In this document: positions 48,383 through 58,374 of the stretch, piece after piece
How the letters are laid out: each line of letters begins with the position of its first letter
Numbering within the stretch: the first letter of the stretch is position 1
Source: Atopobium sp. oral taxon 416
GTDB lineage: Bacteria > Actinomycetota > Coriobacteriia > Coriobacteriales > Atopobiaceae
Assembly (NCBI RefSeq): GCF_018128285.1
Contig: NZ_CP072380.1
Location: 1-64,000, forward strand
Length of the DNA: 64,000 nt
Reading direction: 5' to 3'
The notes under the pieces: model-generated
Seen by the model: the letters and a program-made list of their open reading frames with translations, nothing else
Databases searched by the model: none
What the model was told of the DNA's origin: nothing
Translations under genes and position numbers: made by a program

Positions 48383-48514
48383 ATTCTATCTTCTATTGTT
48401 AAAAAAAGACAATACCTATATCGCGTGGCTGAATAATTGGCTCCATGTGAATGCATGTCAAGAAAGCATGCATCGAAGGCGTTGTTGTGACAAACCTTCA
48501 GGAGGGTTTTAGTT

Positions 48515-49744
48515 ATGGCGGACAAAGAGAGAGTTGTTCTTGCGTATTCCGGCGGCCTCGATACTTCTGTGATCGTCAAGTGGCTCCAGGTTGAGAAAAA
48601 CATGGATGTTATCGCAATCTGCGGCAACGTTGGACAGGATGAGAAGGACTTGAGCTGGATCAAGCAGAAGGCGCTTGACATGGGCGCTATCGCCTCTGAG
48701 GCAGTCGATATGCGTAAAGAGTACGCTGACACTATCCTCTCAAAAGAGATCTGGGCAAACGGCAAGTATGAGGGCATCTACCCGCTGCTTTCCGCGCTCT
48801 CACGCCCTATCATCGCAAAGTACCTGGTAGACATCGCCCACCAGTATGGCGCTACGTACATTGCGCACGGCTGCACCGGCAAGGGTAACGACCAGGTCCG
48901 CTTCGAGACCTGCATCCGTGCCCTCGATCCTTCACTTAAGATCCTGGCTCCGGTCCGTGATTGGGATCTGACCACTCGTGACTCTGAGATGAAGTGGGCG
49001 AAGGAGCACGGTGTACCCGTACCGACGAGCCACGACAAGCCATACTCTATCGATGACAACCTGTGGGGCCGCGCTATCGAGTGTGGCGTCCTTGAGGATA
49101 CCTGGAACGAGCCGCCTGCGGACATCTGGACTATGACTGAGAATCCTGAGAACTGCCCCGCAGATCCGGAGACCGTTGTGATCGGCTTTGAGGGCGGCGT
49201 GCCAACCTCAATCAACGGTAAGAGGATGTCCCTGCTTGACTGCATCACCGAGGCGGACGAGATCGCCGGACGCAACGGCTTTGGCCGTATCGATATGATC
49301 GAGGACCGTGTTGTCGGTATCAAGAGCCGTGAGTGCTATGAGTGTCCGGGAGCAATGCTGCTCCTTGAGGCACACCATTCCCTCGAGACGCTCTGTCTCG
49401 ACGCTGAGACCCTTCGTCAGAAGGCCAAGCTGGATGTTGAGTGGGCTTCCACGGTGTACCGTGGCTTCTGGTATTCACAGAACCGTGAGGCAATCGATGC
49501 CTACAACGCCTATACGCAGAAGTATGTGACGGGCGATATTCGCATCAAGCTGTGCAAGGGCGGTATCTTCGTCGATGGCCTGCGTTCACCCTATAGCCTC
49601 TATGATTACCATCTGGCTACCTACGATGAGGGCGATACGTTTGATAAGACTGCATCCGATGGCTTCATCAAGATCCATGGCCTGCAGTCCAAGACCTGGT
49701 CTCGTATCCAGGGCCCAGGTTCTGAGCTCAATTGGGACAAGTAA
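48515..49744 (+). CDS. argG: Argininosuccinate synthase
   Basis: A 409-residue enzyme joining citrulline and aspartate, the seventh step of arginine synthesis. The P-loop is LAYSGGLDTSVIVKWL, and AHGCTGKGNDQVRFE and YSIDDNLWGRAIECG are family signatures. CAGGAGGG lies about 10 bases before the ATG. A leader peptide and structured region lie upstream (48144-48514). argH follows behind a terminator, so argH probably has its own promoter or depends on read-through. No other arg gene is in the window. Confidence 0.97.
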   Translation: MADKERVVLAYSGGLDTSVIVKWLQVEKNMDVIAICGNVGQDEKDLSWIKQKALDMGAIASEAVDMRKEYADTILSKEIWANGKYEGIYPLLSALSRPIIAKYLVDIAHQYGATYIAHGCTGKGNDQVRFETCIRALDPSLKILAPVRDWDLTTRDSEMKWAKEHGVPVPTSHDKPYSIDDNLWGRAIECGVLEDTWNEPPADIWTMTENPENCPADPETVVIGFEGGVPTSINGKRMSLLDCITEADEIAGRNGFGRIDMIEDRVVGIKSRECYECPGAMLLLEAHHSLETLCLDAETLRQKAKLDVEWASTVYRGFWYSQNREAIDAYNAYTQKYVTGDIRIKLCKGGIFVDGLRSPYSLYDYHLATYDEGDTFDKTASDGFIKIHGLQSKTWSRIQGPGSELNWDK

Positions 49745-49781
49745 GGTTGCTGCTGAGCGACTGATTGAAGACTCAACGACT

Positions 49782-49820
49782 CCACATCTTCAGGTACACC
49801 TGAGATGTGGGGTCTCTTTT
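49782..49820 (+). terminator. Terminator after argG
   Basis: CCACATCTTCAGGT pairs with ACCTGAGATGTGG (one bulged T), followed by a T-rich run ending CTCTTTT. Confidence 0.82.
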
Positions 49821-49873
49821 ATGTTGTAATCTGGTGTGTTGAGGAAACACACTGATCGGAAAGGACAGACGGC

Positions 49874-51283
49874 ATGGCGCTATGGGGCGGTAGATTTACA
49901 AAAGGTGTCGATGCATTCACACAGGAGTTTGGTGCCTCGCTGGAGATCGATAAAGCAATGGCGCAGCAGGATATCAAAGCCTCCCGAGCGCATGCGAAGA
50001 TGCTCGCAAAGCAAGGTATTATCTCCAAGGAGGATCAGCAGGCGATCGATCAAGGGTTGGTGCATATTGCCCAGTCAATCAAAGATGGTACCTTCAAGTG
50101 GAACGTGGACGACGAAGACATCCACATGGCAGTCGAATCTGAGCTGACTCAGGAGATCGGTGCTCCGGGGGAGCGCCTGCACACTGGCCGCTCCCGCAAC
50201 GATCAGGTTGCGGTCGATATCCGGCTGCTCGCGAAAGACCTCTGTGTTGAGCTGCTCCAAGCCAATCTTGTCCTGAGGACGACGTTGCTCAACCAGGCAG
50301 AGAAGTATCAGGGTGTCGTTATGCCAGGCTACACCCACCTGCAGCATGCACAGCCTGTTCAGTTCTCCCACCACGTACTTGCCTACTATTGGATGTTCAC
50401 CCGTGACTTCAAGCGGCTCCACGAAGCCTGCGATGCGGCGGATACTAATCCTCTGGGCGCAGCAGCCTTAGCCGGTACCACGTATCCTTTGGATAGAGCC
50501 TACACGAGTGAGCTCCTAGGCTTTGCGCACACCGCACCCAACTCGATGGATGCGGTGTCTGATAGAGATTATCTCTTGGATCTTGAGTATGCTTGCAGCG
50601 TCTCTATGATGCACCTCTCCCGCCTCTGCGAGGAGATCGTGCTGTGGAGCTCCACGGAGTTTGGCTTCATCACGCTCTCTGACAGCTACTCAACCGGTTC
50701 CTCGATCATGCCCCAGAAGAAGAATCCTGACTTTGCTGAGCTGACCCGTGGTAAGACCGGCAGAGTCTATGGAGACCTGATGGCGCTGTTGACTACTATG
50801 AAAGGTCTGCCGCTGGCCTACAACAAGGACCTGCAGGAGTGCAAAGAGGGACCGCTCGATGCGGCGCATACCCTCTCCGATTGCACCCGCGTGGTCGCCG
50901 GTATGCTCGACACGATGCAGGTCAATGAGGAAGCAATGCTAAGACAGGCAAAACTCGGATTCACCGCTGCGACGGATGTGGCTGATTATCTCGCAAAGAA
51001 AGGCCTCCCCTTCAGAGAGGCGCACCGCATCGTAGGCGAGTTGGTCCTCTACTGTGAGCAGCACCACAAGGGCCTTGAGGATCTGACACTTGAAAAATTT
51101 AAGAAGGCGAGTCCGCTCTTCGAAGAAGACGTCACCCGCGATCTGGATCCGAGGGGAATCGCCTATGTGCGCAACATCTATGGTGCAACCGGCGACAAAG
51201 CGGTAGAGCAGCAGCTCAGCGAGGCAAAGGAGCGCTTTGACAAAGATTCTGAGGCACTGGATGACCTCTCCTCACAGAAGTAG
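49874..51283 (+). CDS. argH: Argininosuccinate lyase
   Basis: A 469-residue member of the fumarase/aspartase superfamily, cleaving argininosuccinate to arginine and fumarate. Key blocks are LWGGRFTKGVDAF, HTGRSRNDQVAVDIRL, HLQHAQPVQFSHH and the flexible GSSIMPQKKNPD loop that carries the catalytic serine. The ATG start follows GGAAAGG. It lies 129 bases after argG, across a terminator. Confidence 0.97.
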   Translation: MALWGGRFTKGVDAFTQEFGASLEIDKAMAQQDIKASRAHAKMLAKQGIISKEDQQAIDQGLVHIAQSIKDGTFKWNVDDEDIHMAVESELTQEIGAPGERLHTGRSRNDQVAVDIRLLAKDLCVELLQANLVLRTTLLNQAEKYQGVVMPGYTHLQHAQPVQFSHHVLAYYWMFTRDFKRLHEACDAADTNPLGAAALAGTTYPLDRAYTSELLGFAHTAPNSMDAVSDRDYLLDLEYACSVSMMHLSRLCEEIVLWSSTEFGFITLSDSYSTGSSIMPQKKNPDFAELTRGKTGRVYGDLMALLTTMKGLPLAYNKDLQECKEGPLDAAHTLSDCTRVVAGMLDTMQVNEEAMLRQAKLGFTAATDVADYLAKKGLPFREAHRIVGELVLYCEQHHKGLEDLTLEKFKKASPLFEEDVTRDLDPRGIAYVRNIYGATGDKAVEQQLSEAKERFDKDSEALDDLSSQK

Positions 51284-51476
51284 TGGGTACCGCCTCATCA
51301 TATATAGAGCGTCTGTGGCAGCATTTGAATCAGGCATCTACTCATGATGTGAACGCTGCCCTTCTGTTCGGCTGCAGTCTGTGCTTTTTCTTCTATAGGG
51401 GCCGCTAGCCTCTCGTGTTGTGCAGGAGCGTTACTATAAAAGAGCATGGGATAGCCTCAGGAAAGGGAAGTCCTCG

Positions 51477-52829
51477 ATGATTGATCGCTACACGCGCCCG
51501 GAAATAGGCCGCATTTTTTCTCTTGAGAACAAATACCGTATTTGGCAGGAGATCGAAGTCCTTGCCTGTGAGGCGCAAGCCGAACTGGGAGAGATCGGGA
51601 TAACGAAAGAAGAGGCGAAGTGGATCCGCGATCACGCTTCGTTCGACGTCGATGAAGTAGCTGAGATCGAAACGGTGACCAACCACGATGTGATTGCCTT
51701 CCTCACCAATATGGGGTCCTACGTCGACAGGGACGTCCCTGAGGACCATGAGAAACCCTCCCGCTGGATCCATTACGGTATGACCAGCTCAGATCTGGGT
51801 GACACCGCCCTGTGCTACCAGCTCGTACAGGCGACCGATATCCTGATCGATGACTGCACAAAGCTAGGAAAGATCTGCAGGCGCCGTGCCTTTGAGGAGA
51901 AGAACACGCTCTGCATCGGTAGGACCCACGGTATCCATGCGGAGCCGATGACGTTCGGGCTGAAGTTCGGCAGCTGGGCCTGGGAGCTTTACCGCGATCT
52001 CCAGCGCCTAAAGGACGCACGCGAAAATGTGAGCCTCGGTGCTATCTCAGGAGCGGTGGGTACCTACAGCTCCATTGATCCGAGAGTCGAGCAGTATGTC
52101 TGCGAGCACCTCGGCCTTAAGAATGATCCGCTCTCCACACAGGTGATCAGCCGTGATCACCATGCTTATCTGGCCGGTGTCCTGGCGACGACCGCCGCAA
52201 CCTGCGAGCGTATCGCCACCGAGATCAGAAACCTCCAGCGCACTGACACCCTCGAGGCCGAGGAGCCCTTCAAGAAAGGACAGAAAGGTTCCTCCGCAAT
52301 GCCCCATAAGCGCAACCCGATCACCGCTGAAAAAGTCTGCGGCCTCGCCCGCGTGGTGAAGGCAAATGCACAGGTAGCCTTCGACAATGTGGCGCTGTGG
52401 CACGAGCGGGATATCTCCCACTCCTCAGCTGAGCGTGTGGCGCAGGCAGACAGCTTTATCGCCCTTGACCACATATTCCAGTGCCTGATCCGCATTGTCG
52501 ACGGCCTCATTCTGTATCCGCAGCAGATGCTTGCAAATCTCAACAAGACCCGTGGACTCATCTACTCTTCCAAGGTGTTGCTTGCGCTGGTCAACACTGG
52601 TATCACCCGTGAGGATGCCTACAAGATTGTGCAACGCAACGCAATGGATACATGGCATGAAGTCCAGCAGTGCAAAACAGGTACAAACTTCAAAGAGAAA
52701 CTATTGGCGGATCCCGAATGCACGCTCACAAAGGAACAACTCGACACTATCTTTGATCCGTGGGGCTTCCTGAAACGTATAGGCGTCGTATTCGACCGTC
52801 TCGATCAGTTGGATTTTGACGGAGATTAG
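51477..52829 (+). CDS. purB: Adenylosuccinate lyase
   Basis: A 450-residue enzyme acting twice in purine synthesis (SAICAR to AICAR, adenylosuccinate to AMP). It shares the fumarase/aspartase fold; the signature loop is GSSAMPHKRNPITAE, with HYGMTSSDLGDTA and GRTHGIHAEP. ATG 51477 is chosen because AGGAAAGGGAAG precedes it and the family starts at MIxRYxxPE; a GTG 57 bases upstream would add 19 residues. The TSCPD gene follows two bases after its stop. Confidence 0.96.
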   Translation: MIDRYTRPEIGRIFSLENKYRIWQEIEVLACEAQAELGEIGITKEEAKWIRDHASFDVDEVAEIETVTNHDVIAFLTNMGSYVDRDVPEDHEKPSRWIHYGMTSSDLGDTALCYQLVQATDILIDDCTKLGKICRRRAFEEKNTLCIGRTHGIHAEPMTFGLKFGSWAWELYRDLQRLKDARENVSLGAISGAVGTYSSIDPRVEQYVCEHLGLKNDPLSTQVISRDHHAYLAGVLATTAATCERIATEIRNLQRTDTLEAEEPFKKGQKGSSAMPHKRNPITAEKVCGLARVVKANAQVAFDNVALWHERDISHSSAERVAQADSFIALDHIFQCLIRIVDGLILYPQQMLANLNKTRGLIYSSKVLLALVNTGITREDAYKIVQRNAMDTWHEVQQCKTGTNFKEKLLADPECTLTKEQLDTIFDPWGFLKRIGVVFDRLDQLDFDGD

Positions 52830-52831
52830 CG

Positions 52832-53101
52832 ATGAAGCATTTTGATTTTATACCGCATGGTGTTTGCTCCTATGCGATTCATGTTGATTTGAGCGACGAT
52901 GGGAAAACCATCGAGCAGGTGAGCCTTGAGGGAGGCTGCAACGGTAATCTCAAAGCTATTGGCAAGCTGATCAAAGGTCAGCCGACCGACCGCGTAGCAT
53001 CGATCTTAGCCGGCAATACCTGTGGACCCCGTCCCACCTCGTGCGCGGATCAACTCTCCCGTGCGCTGAAACAGGCTCAGGCTGAGATCGCTCAACAGTA
53101 A
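52832..53101 (+). CDS. TSCPD-domain protein (TIGR03905 type)
   Basis: An 89-residue protein with the TSCPD family pattern: GVCSYAIHVDLSDDG, VSLEGGCNGNLKAIGKLI and NTCGPRPTSCADQLS. The domain also occurs fused to class II ribonucleotide reductases. The function of stand-alone forms is unknown. It begins two bases after purB. Confidence 0.9.
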   Translation: MKHFDFIPHGVCSYAIHVDLSDDGKTIEQVSLEGGCNGNLKAIGKLIKGQPTDRVASILAGNTCGPRPTSCADQLSRALKQAQAEIAQQ

Positions 53102-53112
53102 GCACGGAAAGC

Positions 53113-54321
53113 ATGAAGCGTACAATCCATCCGTTAACACGCCGCGGTTTCCTTAAAGGTAGCGCTGCAATCGGTGCTGCCATAGGAACTGTGCATCTGC
53201 TTTCCGGCTGTACGAATACCAACAAACAGACGAATAGCGACCCGGTCGTGGTGGATCAGCAGTCAGGCAACAATGTACTGGAGAGCTACGAATACGACGA
53301 AACGGATTATACGCCGACCAACTCCTATACCCTGAGCCTGGGCAGTGTATTGAGACCGGGGGAGGGGACGTGGGTCCCCTGCATCACTGCGGGAGCAAAA
53401 GCGAGTCCGATGGTCACGGCTTCCGCGTTCAATATCGACAATGGAAACCAGCAGGTGGTAGTGCCGACGCCCATCACGCATGGCTCAAACTATGAGATCT
53501 TTGATGCTCGGTGCTCGGATGACGCATATGCCTGGGTTGAGCTCAACCTTATCTCGCATGACTGGAAGCTCTATGGGCAGTCCTTTTCCGATGGCAAGCT
53601 GACCGGGTCCCCCTCCACGCTGTGGGAGGCAGATTCTAATTGGGATCCGCCGGCGCTTGCTGTTTCCAGGTCAAAGGTGATCTGGCAGGTGCAGCCCGCT
53701 ACCAGTGGCAATCAATCCCGTTCCTCCTCCAACTGCTACCTCTGGAAAACTGGCGACTCACAGGCCCAAAATGTGGTGGAGTCCCAGGGGCGGTTCGGTT
53801 GCGCTCCGACTATCTCTGACGGTGTCGTGACCCTTGTTCCCAGAGTTAACAACGATAAAGGAGCCTTTTACGGTATTGTGGCCTACTCGTTGGGCGATGA
53901 TCTCAACACCCAAATAGATCAGCTGGTATTGCCTCAATCGGTGAGACCGATGAGCGTAACGCGTATCGGGGATGAGTTTGCCTTCTCGATCGAGGCTTCC
54001 TACGAGGAGGGGAGCCTGCTTTCCCGGATGGGAACCTACATCGGGCACGGCAATGGCCCCTTTATCGTTATCAACCGTGAGCCGATGGCGGGAGTTGCAG
54101 GAAAAGACCACTCCTATATTGTGAAAGCTCGCACCTCTTACTATGTGATCGACACTGACAACCAGAGATATCGGGTCATCTCTGCGGTGAACCGTGCACT
54201 CGATTTCGGGGAATACCCTGCGCGCGTTGGCCACTGTGACACCTTTGTGACCTTCTCGACGGTTAAGGATCCCTCGACAGGCTATCCCGCCTCCGTGAGC
54301 GTACGGACATTTCACCTTTAA
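53113..54321 (+). CDS. Tat-exported lipoprotein with a beta-propeller-like body
   Basis: The 402-residue product has a twin-arginine signal (TRRGFLKGSAAIG) and a lipobox (LLSGC), so it is probably exported folded by Tat and lipid-anchored. The body shows repeated short blade-like segments (YAWVELNLISHDWKLYG, ALAVSRSKVIWQVQP, YCFLW-like). No enzyme motif is visible. It follows the TSCPD gene by 11 bases and precedes a two-component system, so it may belong to an envelope unit. Function unknown. Confidence 0.78.
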   Translation: MKRTIHPLTRRGFLKGSAAIGAAIGTVHLLSGCTNTNKQTNSDPVVVDQQSGNNVLESYEYDETDYTPTNSYTLSLGSVLRPGEGTWVPCITAGAKASPMVTASAFNIDNGNQQVVVPTPITHGSNYEIFDARCSDDAYAWVELNLISHDWKLYGQSFSDGKLTGSPSTLWEADSNWDPPALAVSRSKVIWQVQPATSGNQSRSSSNCYLWKTGDSQAQNVVESQGRFGCAPTISDGVVTLVPRVNNDKGAFYGIVAYSLGDDLNTQIDQLVLPQSVRPMSVTRIGDEFAFSIEASYEEGSLLSRMGTYIGHGNGPFIVINREPMAGVAGKDHSYIVKARTSYYVIDTDNQRYRVISAVNRALDFGEYPARVGHCDTFVTFSTVKDPSTGYPASVSVRTFHL

Positions 54322-54403
54322 CAAATCTCCATATTAAACTCACTTTTGGGGTAGACTATACATCGTATCTAAGCTTTTCACTTACGTATATGAGGGAGTC
54401 CCT

Positions 54404-55138
54404 ATGGCTTCAAACGAAAAGAAAATTCTATTGGTAGAGGACGATAAAGCGATTCGCGATGCGGTTGCGGCTTATCTCGAGCGTGAGAACTACATTGTGC
54501 GCGGCGTCGGCGATGGTCAGAGCGCTGTAGAAGAGTTTGACAGACACCCCTTCGATCTGATCATCCTAGACCTGATGCTTCCGAAGCTTTCCGGCGAGCG
54601 CGTCTGCCGCGCGATCCGCGAGACCTCGAATGTGCCGATCATCATGCTGACCGCAAAAGGCGAGGTGGAGGACCGTATCATCGGGCTTGAGCTGGGCGCC
54701 GATGACTATCTGATCAAGCCGTTCTCACCCCGTGAGCTCGTCGCGCGTGTCAGAGCATTGCTCCGCCGTGCCCACACCGAGGTTGAAAGCCAGCTCGAGG
54801 TGCTCGACTTCGGCGATCTCGTTATCGATATCTCCGGCCACAAGGTGACCGTGGAAGGCAAGGAAGTAGACCTGACCGCCTCTGAGTTCAAGCTGCTTGC
54901 TACCCTTGCCCGCTATCCTGGCCGTGTCTACACCAGAATGGAACTGGTTGAAAAGGTTTTGGGCTATGACTTCGAGGGTTATGAGCGTACGATCGACTCT
55001 CACGTGAAAAACTTGCGTGCAAAGCTCGGTGACGACCCGAGACATCCCCGCTGGCTCTATACTGTCCACGGTGTCGGGTACCGCTTTGAGGCACCGGCAA
55101 TGGACAAGAATAAGAATAGAGAGCAGAAAAAGGCGTAG
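54404..55138 (+). CDS. OmpR/PhoB-family response regulator
   Basis: A 244-residue regulator. The receiver has the acidic pair in LLVEDDKAIRD, the phospho-acceptor aspartate in DLIILDLMLP and the lysine in YLIKPFSPREL. The C-terminal winged helix ends with TIDSHVKNLRAKLGDDPRHPRWLYTVHGVGYRF. The ATG start at 54404 opens a two-gene operon with the kinase, 12 bases apart. An AT-rich stretch (54340-54380) with GTAGACTATACAT probably holds the promoter. Confidence 0.96.
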   Translation: MASNEKKILLVEDDKAIRDAVAAYLERENYIVRGVGDGQSAVEEFDRHPFDLIILDLMLPKLSGERVCRAIRETSNVPIIMLTAKGEVEDRIIGLELGADDYLIKPFSPRELVARVRALLRRAHTEVESQLEVLDFGDLVIDISGHKVTVEGKEVDLTASEFKLLATLARYPGRVYTRMELVEKVLGYDFEGYERTIDSHVKNLRAKLGDDPRHPRWLYTVHGVGYRFEAPAMDKNKNREQKKA

Positions 55139-55150
55139 GGATAAGAGCTT

Positions 55151-56671
55151 GTGGCCCGTGCAAAATTTGAGATAGGAAAACGTATCAGACGCGCCTCCGA
55201 CCATGGGGGCGTGTCTGCTCAAGATGCGAACGACAGAGCCTCATTCAATACTATCCGCCCCCATACGAAGCAGCACCTAAGCTATGCAAAGCGCATGACC
55301 GGCGCCTTCGCCGCTACCTCGGTGATGTGTGCGCTGGTGTTTCTGATTGTCTTGGGTGAGGTGTGGGAACAGCAATTTCAGTCATACACCCAACAGAATA
55401 TGCAGAGCCTGGCGGATGCGACTGCCACAACGCTCTCCAAAAAGTATGAGGAGGACGGCGGGTGGAGCTCCGATGCCCTGAGTTATGCGTCGATGGCATC
55501 AAATACCTCCTCAGACGTCGCTGTCCAGGTACAGAACAGCCGAGGCGATGTTCTCTACGATGGCGGATGGAATGCAGAGGAGGGTGGATCACAGCCAGCT
55601 CCTGCGGTTGTCAATGACCGTACCGTGGATGCGCAGATCAATCTGCCTACGGGCGAGACGGTCGGAACCGTCTATTTACGGACCCTGGGGCCTGATGGAC
55701 TTTTAACCCATGCCGATGCGAATTTCCGCAGCAATTCCTACACCGCTATCCTGATTGCGGCAGTGGTGTCGGTGATCCTCTCCTGTATCATCGGTTTTTT
55801 GTTCTCCCGGTCGTTGGCGCGTCCCATCGACAAGATAACCAAGACAGCCCGCCAGATCAGAAACGGGGATCTCTCTGCCCGGACCGGCCTCAAGGGGAAC
55901 GATGAGATCGGGCAGCTGGGGGAGACCTTCGATGATATGGCCACCTCAGTGGAGAAGGACATCAAACACGAACGGCGCCTCACGAGCGATGTGGCGCACG
56001 AACTGCGGACGCCGCTCATGGCGATGCAGGCGACGGTAGAGGCGATGCAGGATGGGGTCTATCCCACCGATGCGCAGCACCTGGAGGTCGTGGACAACGA
56101 AGTGCGGCGGCTTTCCCGTCTCGTCGGAGCCATGCTTCAGCTCTCCCGTCTGGAGAATGGCAAAACTCCGTTCAGGCCGAAGAAGACCGACCTGGTGTGG
56201 CTCGTGAAGAGCCTTGTGACCTCACAGGAGCAGCTCTTCCAGGATAAGGGCCTGCAGCTCAGATTCACCAATGAGGCACCCAGCAAACAGCTGATCGCAG
56301 AAGTCGATCCGGACCTGCTGCAGCAGGCAGTCATTAACCTCATGTCCAACGCGATGCGCTACACCCCCTCCGGTGGGTGGGTGCTGGTCGCAATCGCCCA
56401 AGACCACAGCGATGTGCTGATCTCCGTCACCGACACTGGTATCGGTATCGCTAAGGAAGATCTTCCCAGAACGTTCAGTCGGTTCTGGAGGTCCGACGCG
56501 AGTCGTGAGATGGAGTCAGGTGGTTTGGGCGTTGGCTTAGCCGTGACCAAAGAGATCATCGACCGACACAACGGTACGATCACTGTGGAATCGGAGCTTG
56601 GAAAAGGAACTACCTTCACGCTTCGGATCCCGCTGAATCAAGAGAAGCAGCCGGTGTCCCACAACCATTAG
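55151..56671 (+). CDS. Sensor histidine kinase
   Basis: A 506-residue kinase with two membrane segments (near residues 52-73 and 196-222) around a ~125-residue outer sensor domain. A HAMP linker follows (RSLARPIDKITKTARQIRNGD), then the phospho-histidine in DVAHELRTPLMAMQ and the ATPase (NLMSNAMRYTPSGG, VTDTGIGIAKEDL, GLGVGLAVTKEI). The start is GTG at 55151. It pairs with the upstream response regulator. The signal is unknown. Confidence 0.95.
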   Translation: MARAKFEIGKRIRRASDHGGVSAQDANDRASFNTIRPHTKQHLSYAKRMTGAFAATSVMCALVFLIVLGEVWEQQFQSYTQQNMQSLADATATTLSKKYEEDGGWSSDALSYASMASNTSSDVAVQVQNSRGDVLYDGGWNAEEGGSQPAPAVVNDRTVDAQINLPTGETVGTVYLRTLGPDGLLTHADANFRSNSYTAILIAAVVSVILSCIIGFLFSRSLARPIDKITKTARQIRNGDLSARTGLKGNDEIGQLGETFDDMATSVEKDIKHERRLTSDVAHELRTPLMAMQATVEAMQDGVYPTDAQHLEVVDNEVRRLSRLVGAMLQLSRLENGKTPFRPKKTDLVWLVKSLVTSQEQLFQDKGLQLRFTNEAPSKQLIAEVDPDLLQQAVINLMSNAMRYTPSGGWVLVAIAQDHSDVLISVTDTGIGIAKEDLPRTFSRFWRSDASREMESGGLGVGLAVTKEIIDRHNGTITVESELGKGTTFTLRIPLNQEKQPVSHNH

Positions 56672-56784
56672 ATTTGAGGGGTATCTTTTGGAAGGTCTCA
56701 TCTGCACGTGTAGGCAGGCCTTCTGAGCGGCTATACTCAAGTATGTTTTACCAATATGCACAAGCGATGAAATGAGGCCTCAAG

Positions 56785-57669
56785 GTGAGCGATATGCAAT
56801 TGCGTCCGGACTCTCAGGGCAAAGTACGTGACATCTACGATTGTGGTGATACGCTGCTGATGGTGGCAAGCGATCGCATCAGTTGCTTTGATTACATTCT
56901 GCCGAGCGAGATCCCCTATAAGGGTGAGATTCTGACGCGTATCTCTGCGTTTTGGTTCAACCGCTTTAAGGACCTCATGCCGAATCATATGATCTCGATC
57001 GACCCCAAGGATCTACCGAAAGAGTTTGCTCCCTATAAGGGCTATCTGGCCGGGCGCTCCATGCTCGTGAAGAAAGCCAAGACGATCCCCATCGAGTGCA
57101 TTGTGCGCGGCTACCTCACGGGTTCCGGTAAAAAGACCTACGACCGGAATCGCACCGTCTGCGGTATCAAGCTGCCTGAGGGCCTGGTCGAGGCCAGCAA
57201 GCTTCCCGAACCGCTCTTCACCCCGTCCACCAAGGCAGCGGTGGGAGACCACGATGAGAACATCTCCTTCGAGCGCTGCTCACAGATCGTGGGTGAGGAC
57301 GTAGCGGAACAGCTGCGTGGCGCTTCCCTCAAGCTCTATAAGGCTGCAGCAGAGTATGCCCTGACCCGTGGCATCATCATCGCCGATACCAAGTTCGAGT
57401 TCGGATTTATTGACGGTAAGCTCACCCTGATCGACGAGTGCCTGACCCCTGATTCCAGCCGCTTCTGGCCTGCAAAGGGGTACCAGGAGGGCCACGAGCA
57501 GCCAAGCTATGACAAGCAGTACGCCCGTGACTGGCTCAAGAACAACTGGGATATGAAAGGCGAGCCTCCGGTGCTCCCTCAGGACGTTATCGACGGTACC
57601 GCCAAGCGCTACCGCGAAGCGTATGAACTGATCTGTGGTGAACCCTTTGCGCCCATGAAGGAGCATTAA
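56785..57669 (+). CDS. purC: Phosphoribosylaminoimidazole-succinocarboxamide synthase
   Basis: A 294-residue ATP-grasp-like ligase, the step just before PurB in purine synthesis. Visible blocks are GKVRDIYDCGDTLLMVASDRISCFDYILP, IVRGYLTGSGKKTY and DTKFEFGFIDG, LIDECLTPDSSRFWP. The start is GTG at 56785 or ATG at 56794; both have usable sites (TGAGG and AAGGTGAG). The stop overlaps the next ATG by one base. Confidence 0.95.
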   Translation: MSDMQLRPDSQGKVRDIYDCGDTLLMVASDRISCFDYILPSEIPYKGEILTRISAFWFNRFKDLMPNHMISIDPKDLPKEFAPYKGYLAGRSMLVKKAKTIPIECIVRGYLTGSGKKTYDRNRTVCGIKLPEGLVEASKLPEPLFTPSTKAAVGDHDENISFERCSQIVGEDVAEQLRGASLKLYKAAAEYALTRGIIIADTKFEFGFIDGKLTLIDECLTPDSSRFWPAKGYQEGHEQPSYDKQYARDWLKNNWDMKGEPPVLPQDVIDGTAKRYREAYELICGEPFAPMKEH

Positions 57670-58349
57670 TGTCTTTACACGATATCATCACCGGCGCCCG
57701 TAACGAGGCGCAGGAAAACCAACGCGTGCAGCAGAAGGCGAAGGCCGGACAGGGTACCAAAGAGAACGACGAAGGATCCTCTTCAGGATTTGAGCGACGC
57801 TCGATCGCCCGGGCCCGGCCAACCCGCCAGAAGGCGGCAGGCGTGCATGAGGAGACAATCTCTCACGGCAAGAAGTCTGCCCCTCAGAAAGCACCGGTAC
57901 AGATGACGAAAGAGGAGAAGCGCGCCGCACGTCAGAAGGAGCGTGATGAGGAAGACAGACGATCGCTGGCTTCCCAGGCACTGCTGCAGGCCGATCCGAC
58001 GTACAAGAAGAACCACCGGGTCTCTTTGGCATTGATCATCGGTGGCCTGATCTGCACGTTGATCTCCTGGCTCATCGTTCTGGTCTTCCCGGAGTCCCAA
58101 TACGATCTCGGGAGCTTCTGGGGAATGGCTGCGATCGTCACCCTGATCATCGCCTATGTCGGCGTTATCGGCGGCTTCGTAGTCGATTTTGCCCACCTCC
58201 ATAAGCTGAGAAAGTATTACAACGATAAGGTGTGGGCAATGACTGAAAAGCAGATGAATGCGATCATCGACAAGCGCAACCGTGAGTTAGCAGAACGCCC
58301 GAGCTTCTTTGATAGATTTCGTAAGAAGAAAACTACGGATGAGCCATAA
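57669..58349 (+). CDS. Two-helix membrane protein coupled to purC
   Basis: The 226-residue product has a basic, low-complexity N-terminal half (~1-110, with KEEKRAARQKERDEEDRRS), two membrane helices (~118-138 and ~150-175) and a charged end. No family is recognised. It overlaps purC by one base (TAATG), so it is expressed with it. Its role is unknown. Confidence 0.75.
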   Translation: MSLHDIITGARNEAQENQRVQQKAKAGQGTKENDEGSSSGFERRSIARARPTRQKAAGVHEETISHGKKSAPQKAPVQMTKEEKRAARQKERDEEDRRSLASQALLQADPTYKKNHRVSLALIIGGLICTLISWLIVLVFPESQYDLGSFWGMAAIVTLIIAYVGVIGGFVVDFAHLHKLRKYYNDKVWAMTEKQMNAIIDKRNRELAERPSFFDRFRKKKTTDEP

Positions 58350-58374
58350 GACTCAACGCACAGCGTAGGAGTGG

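Noticed and set aside
51284-51476. Possible riboswitch before purB
   Set aside because: GGCAGC/GCTGCC stems exist, but no known purine-riboswitch core could be recognised.
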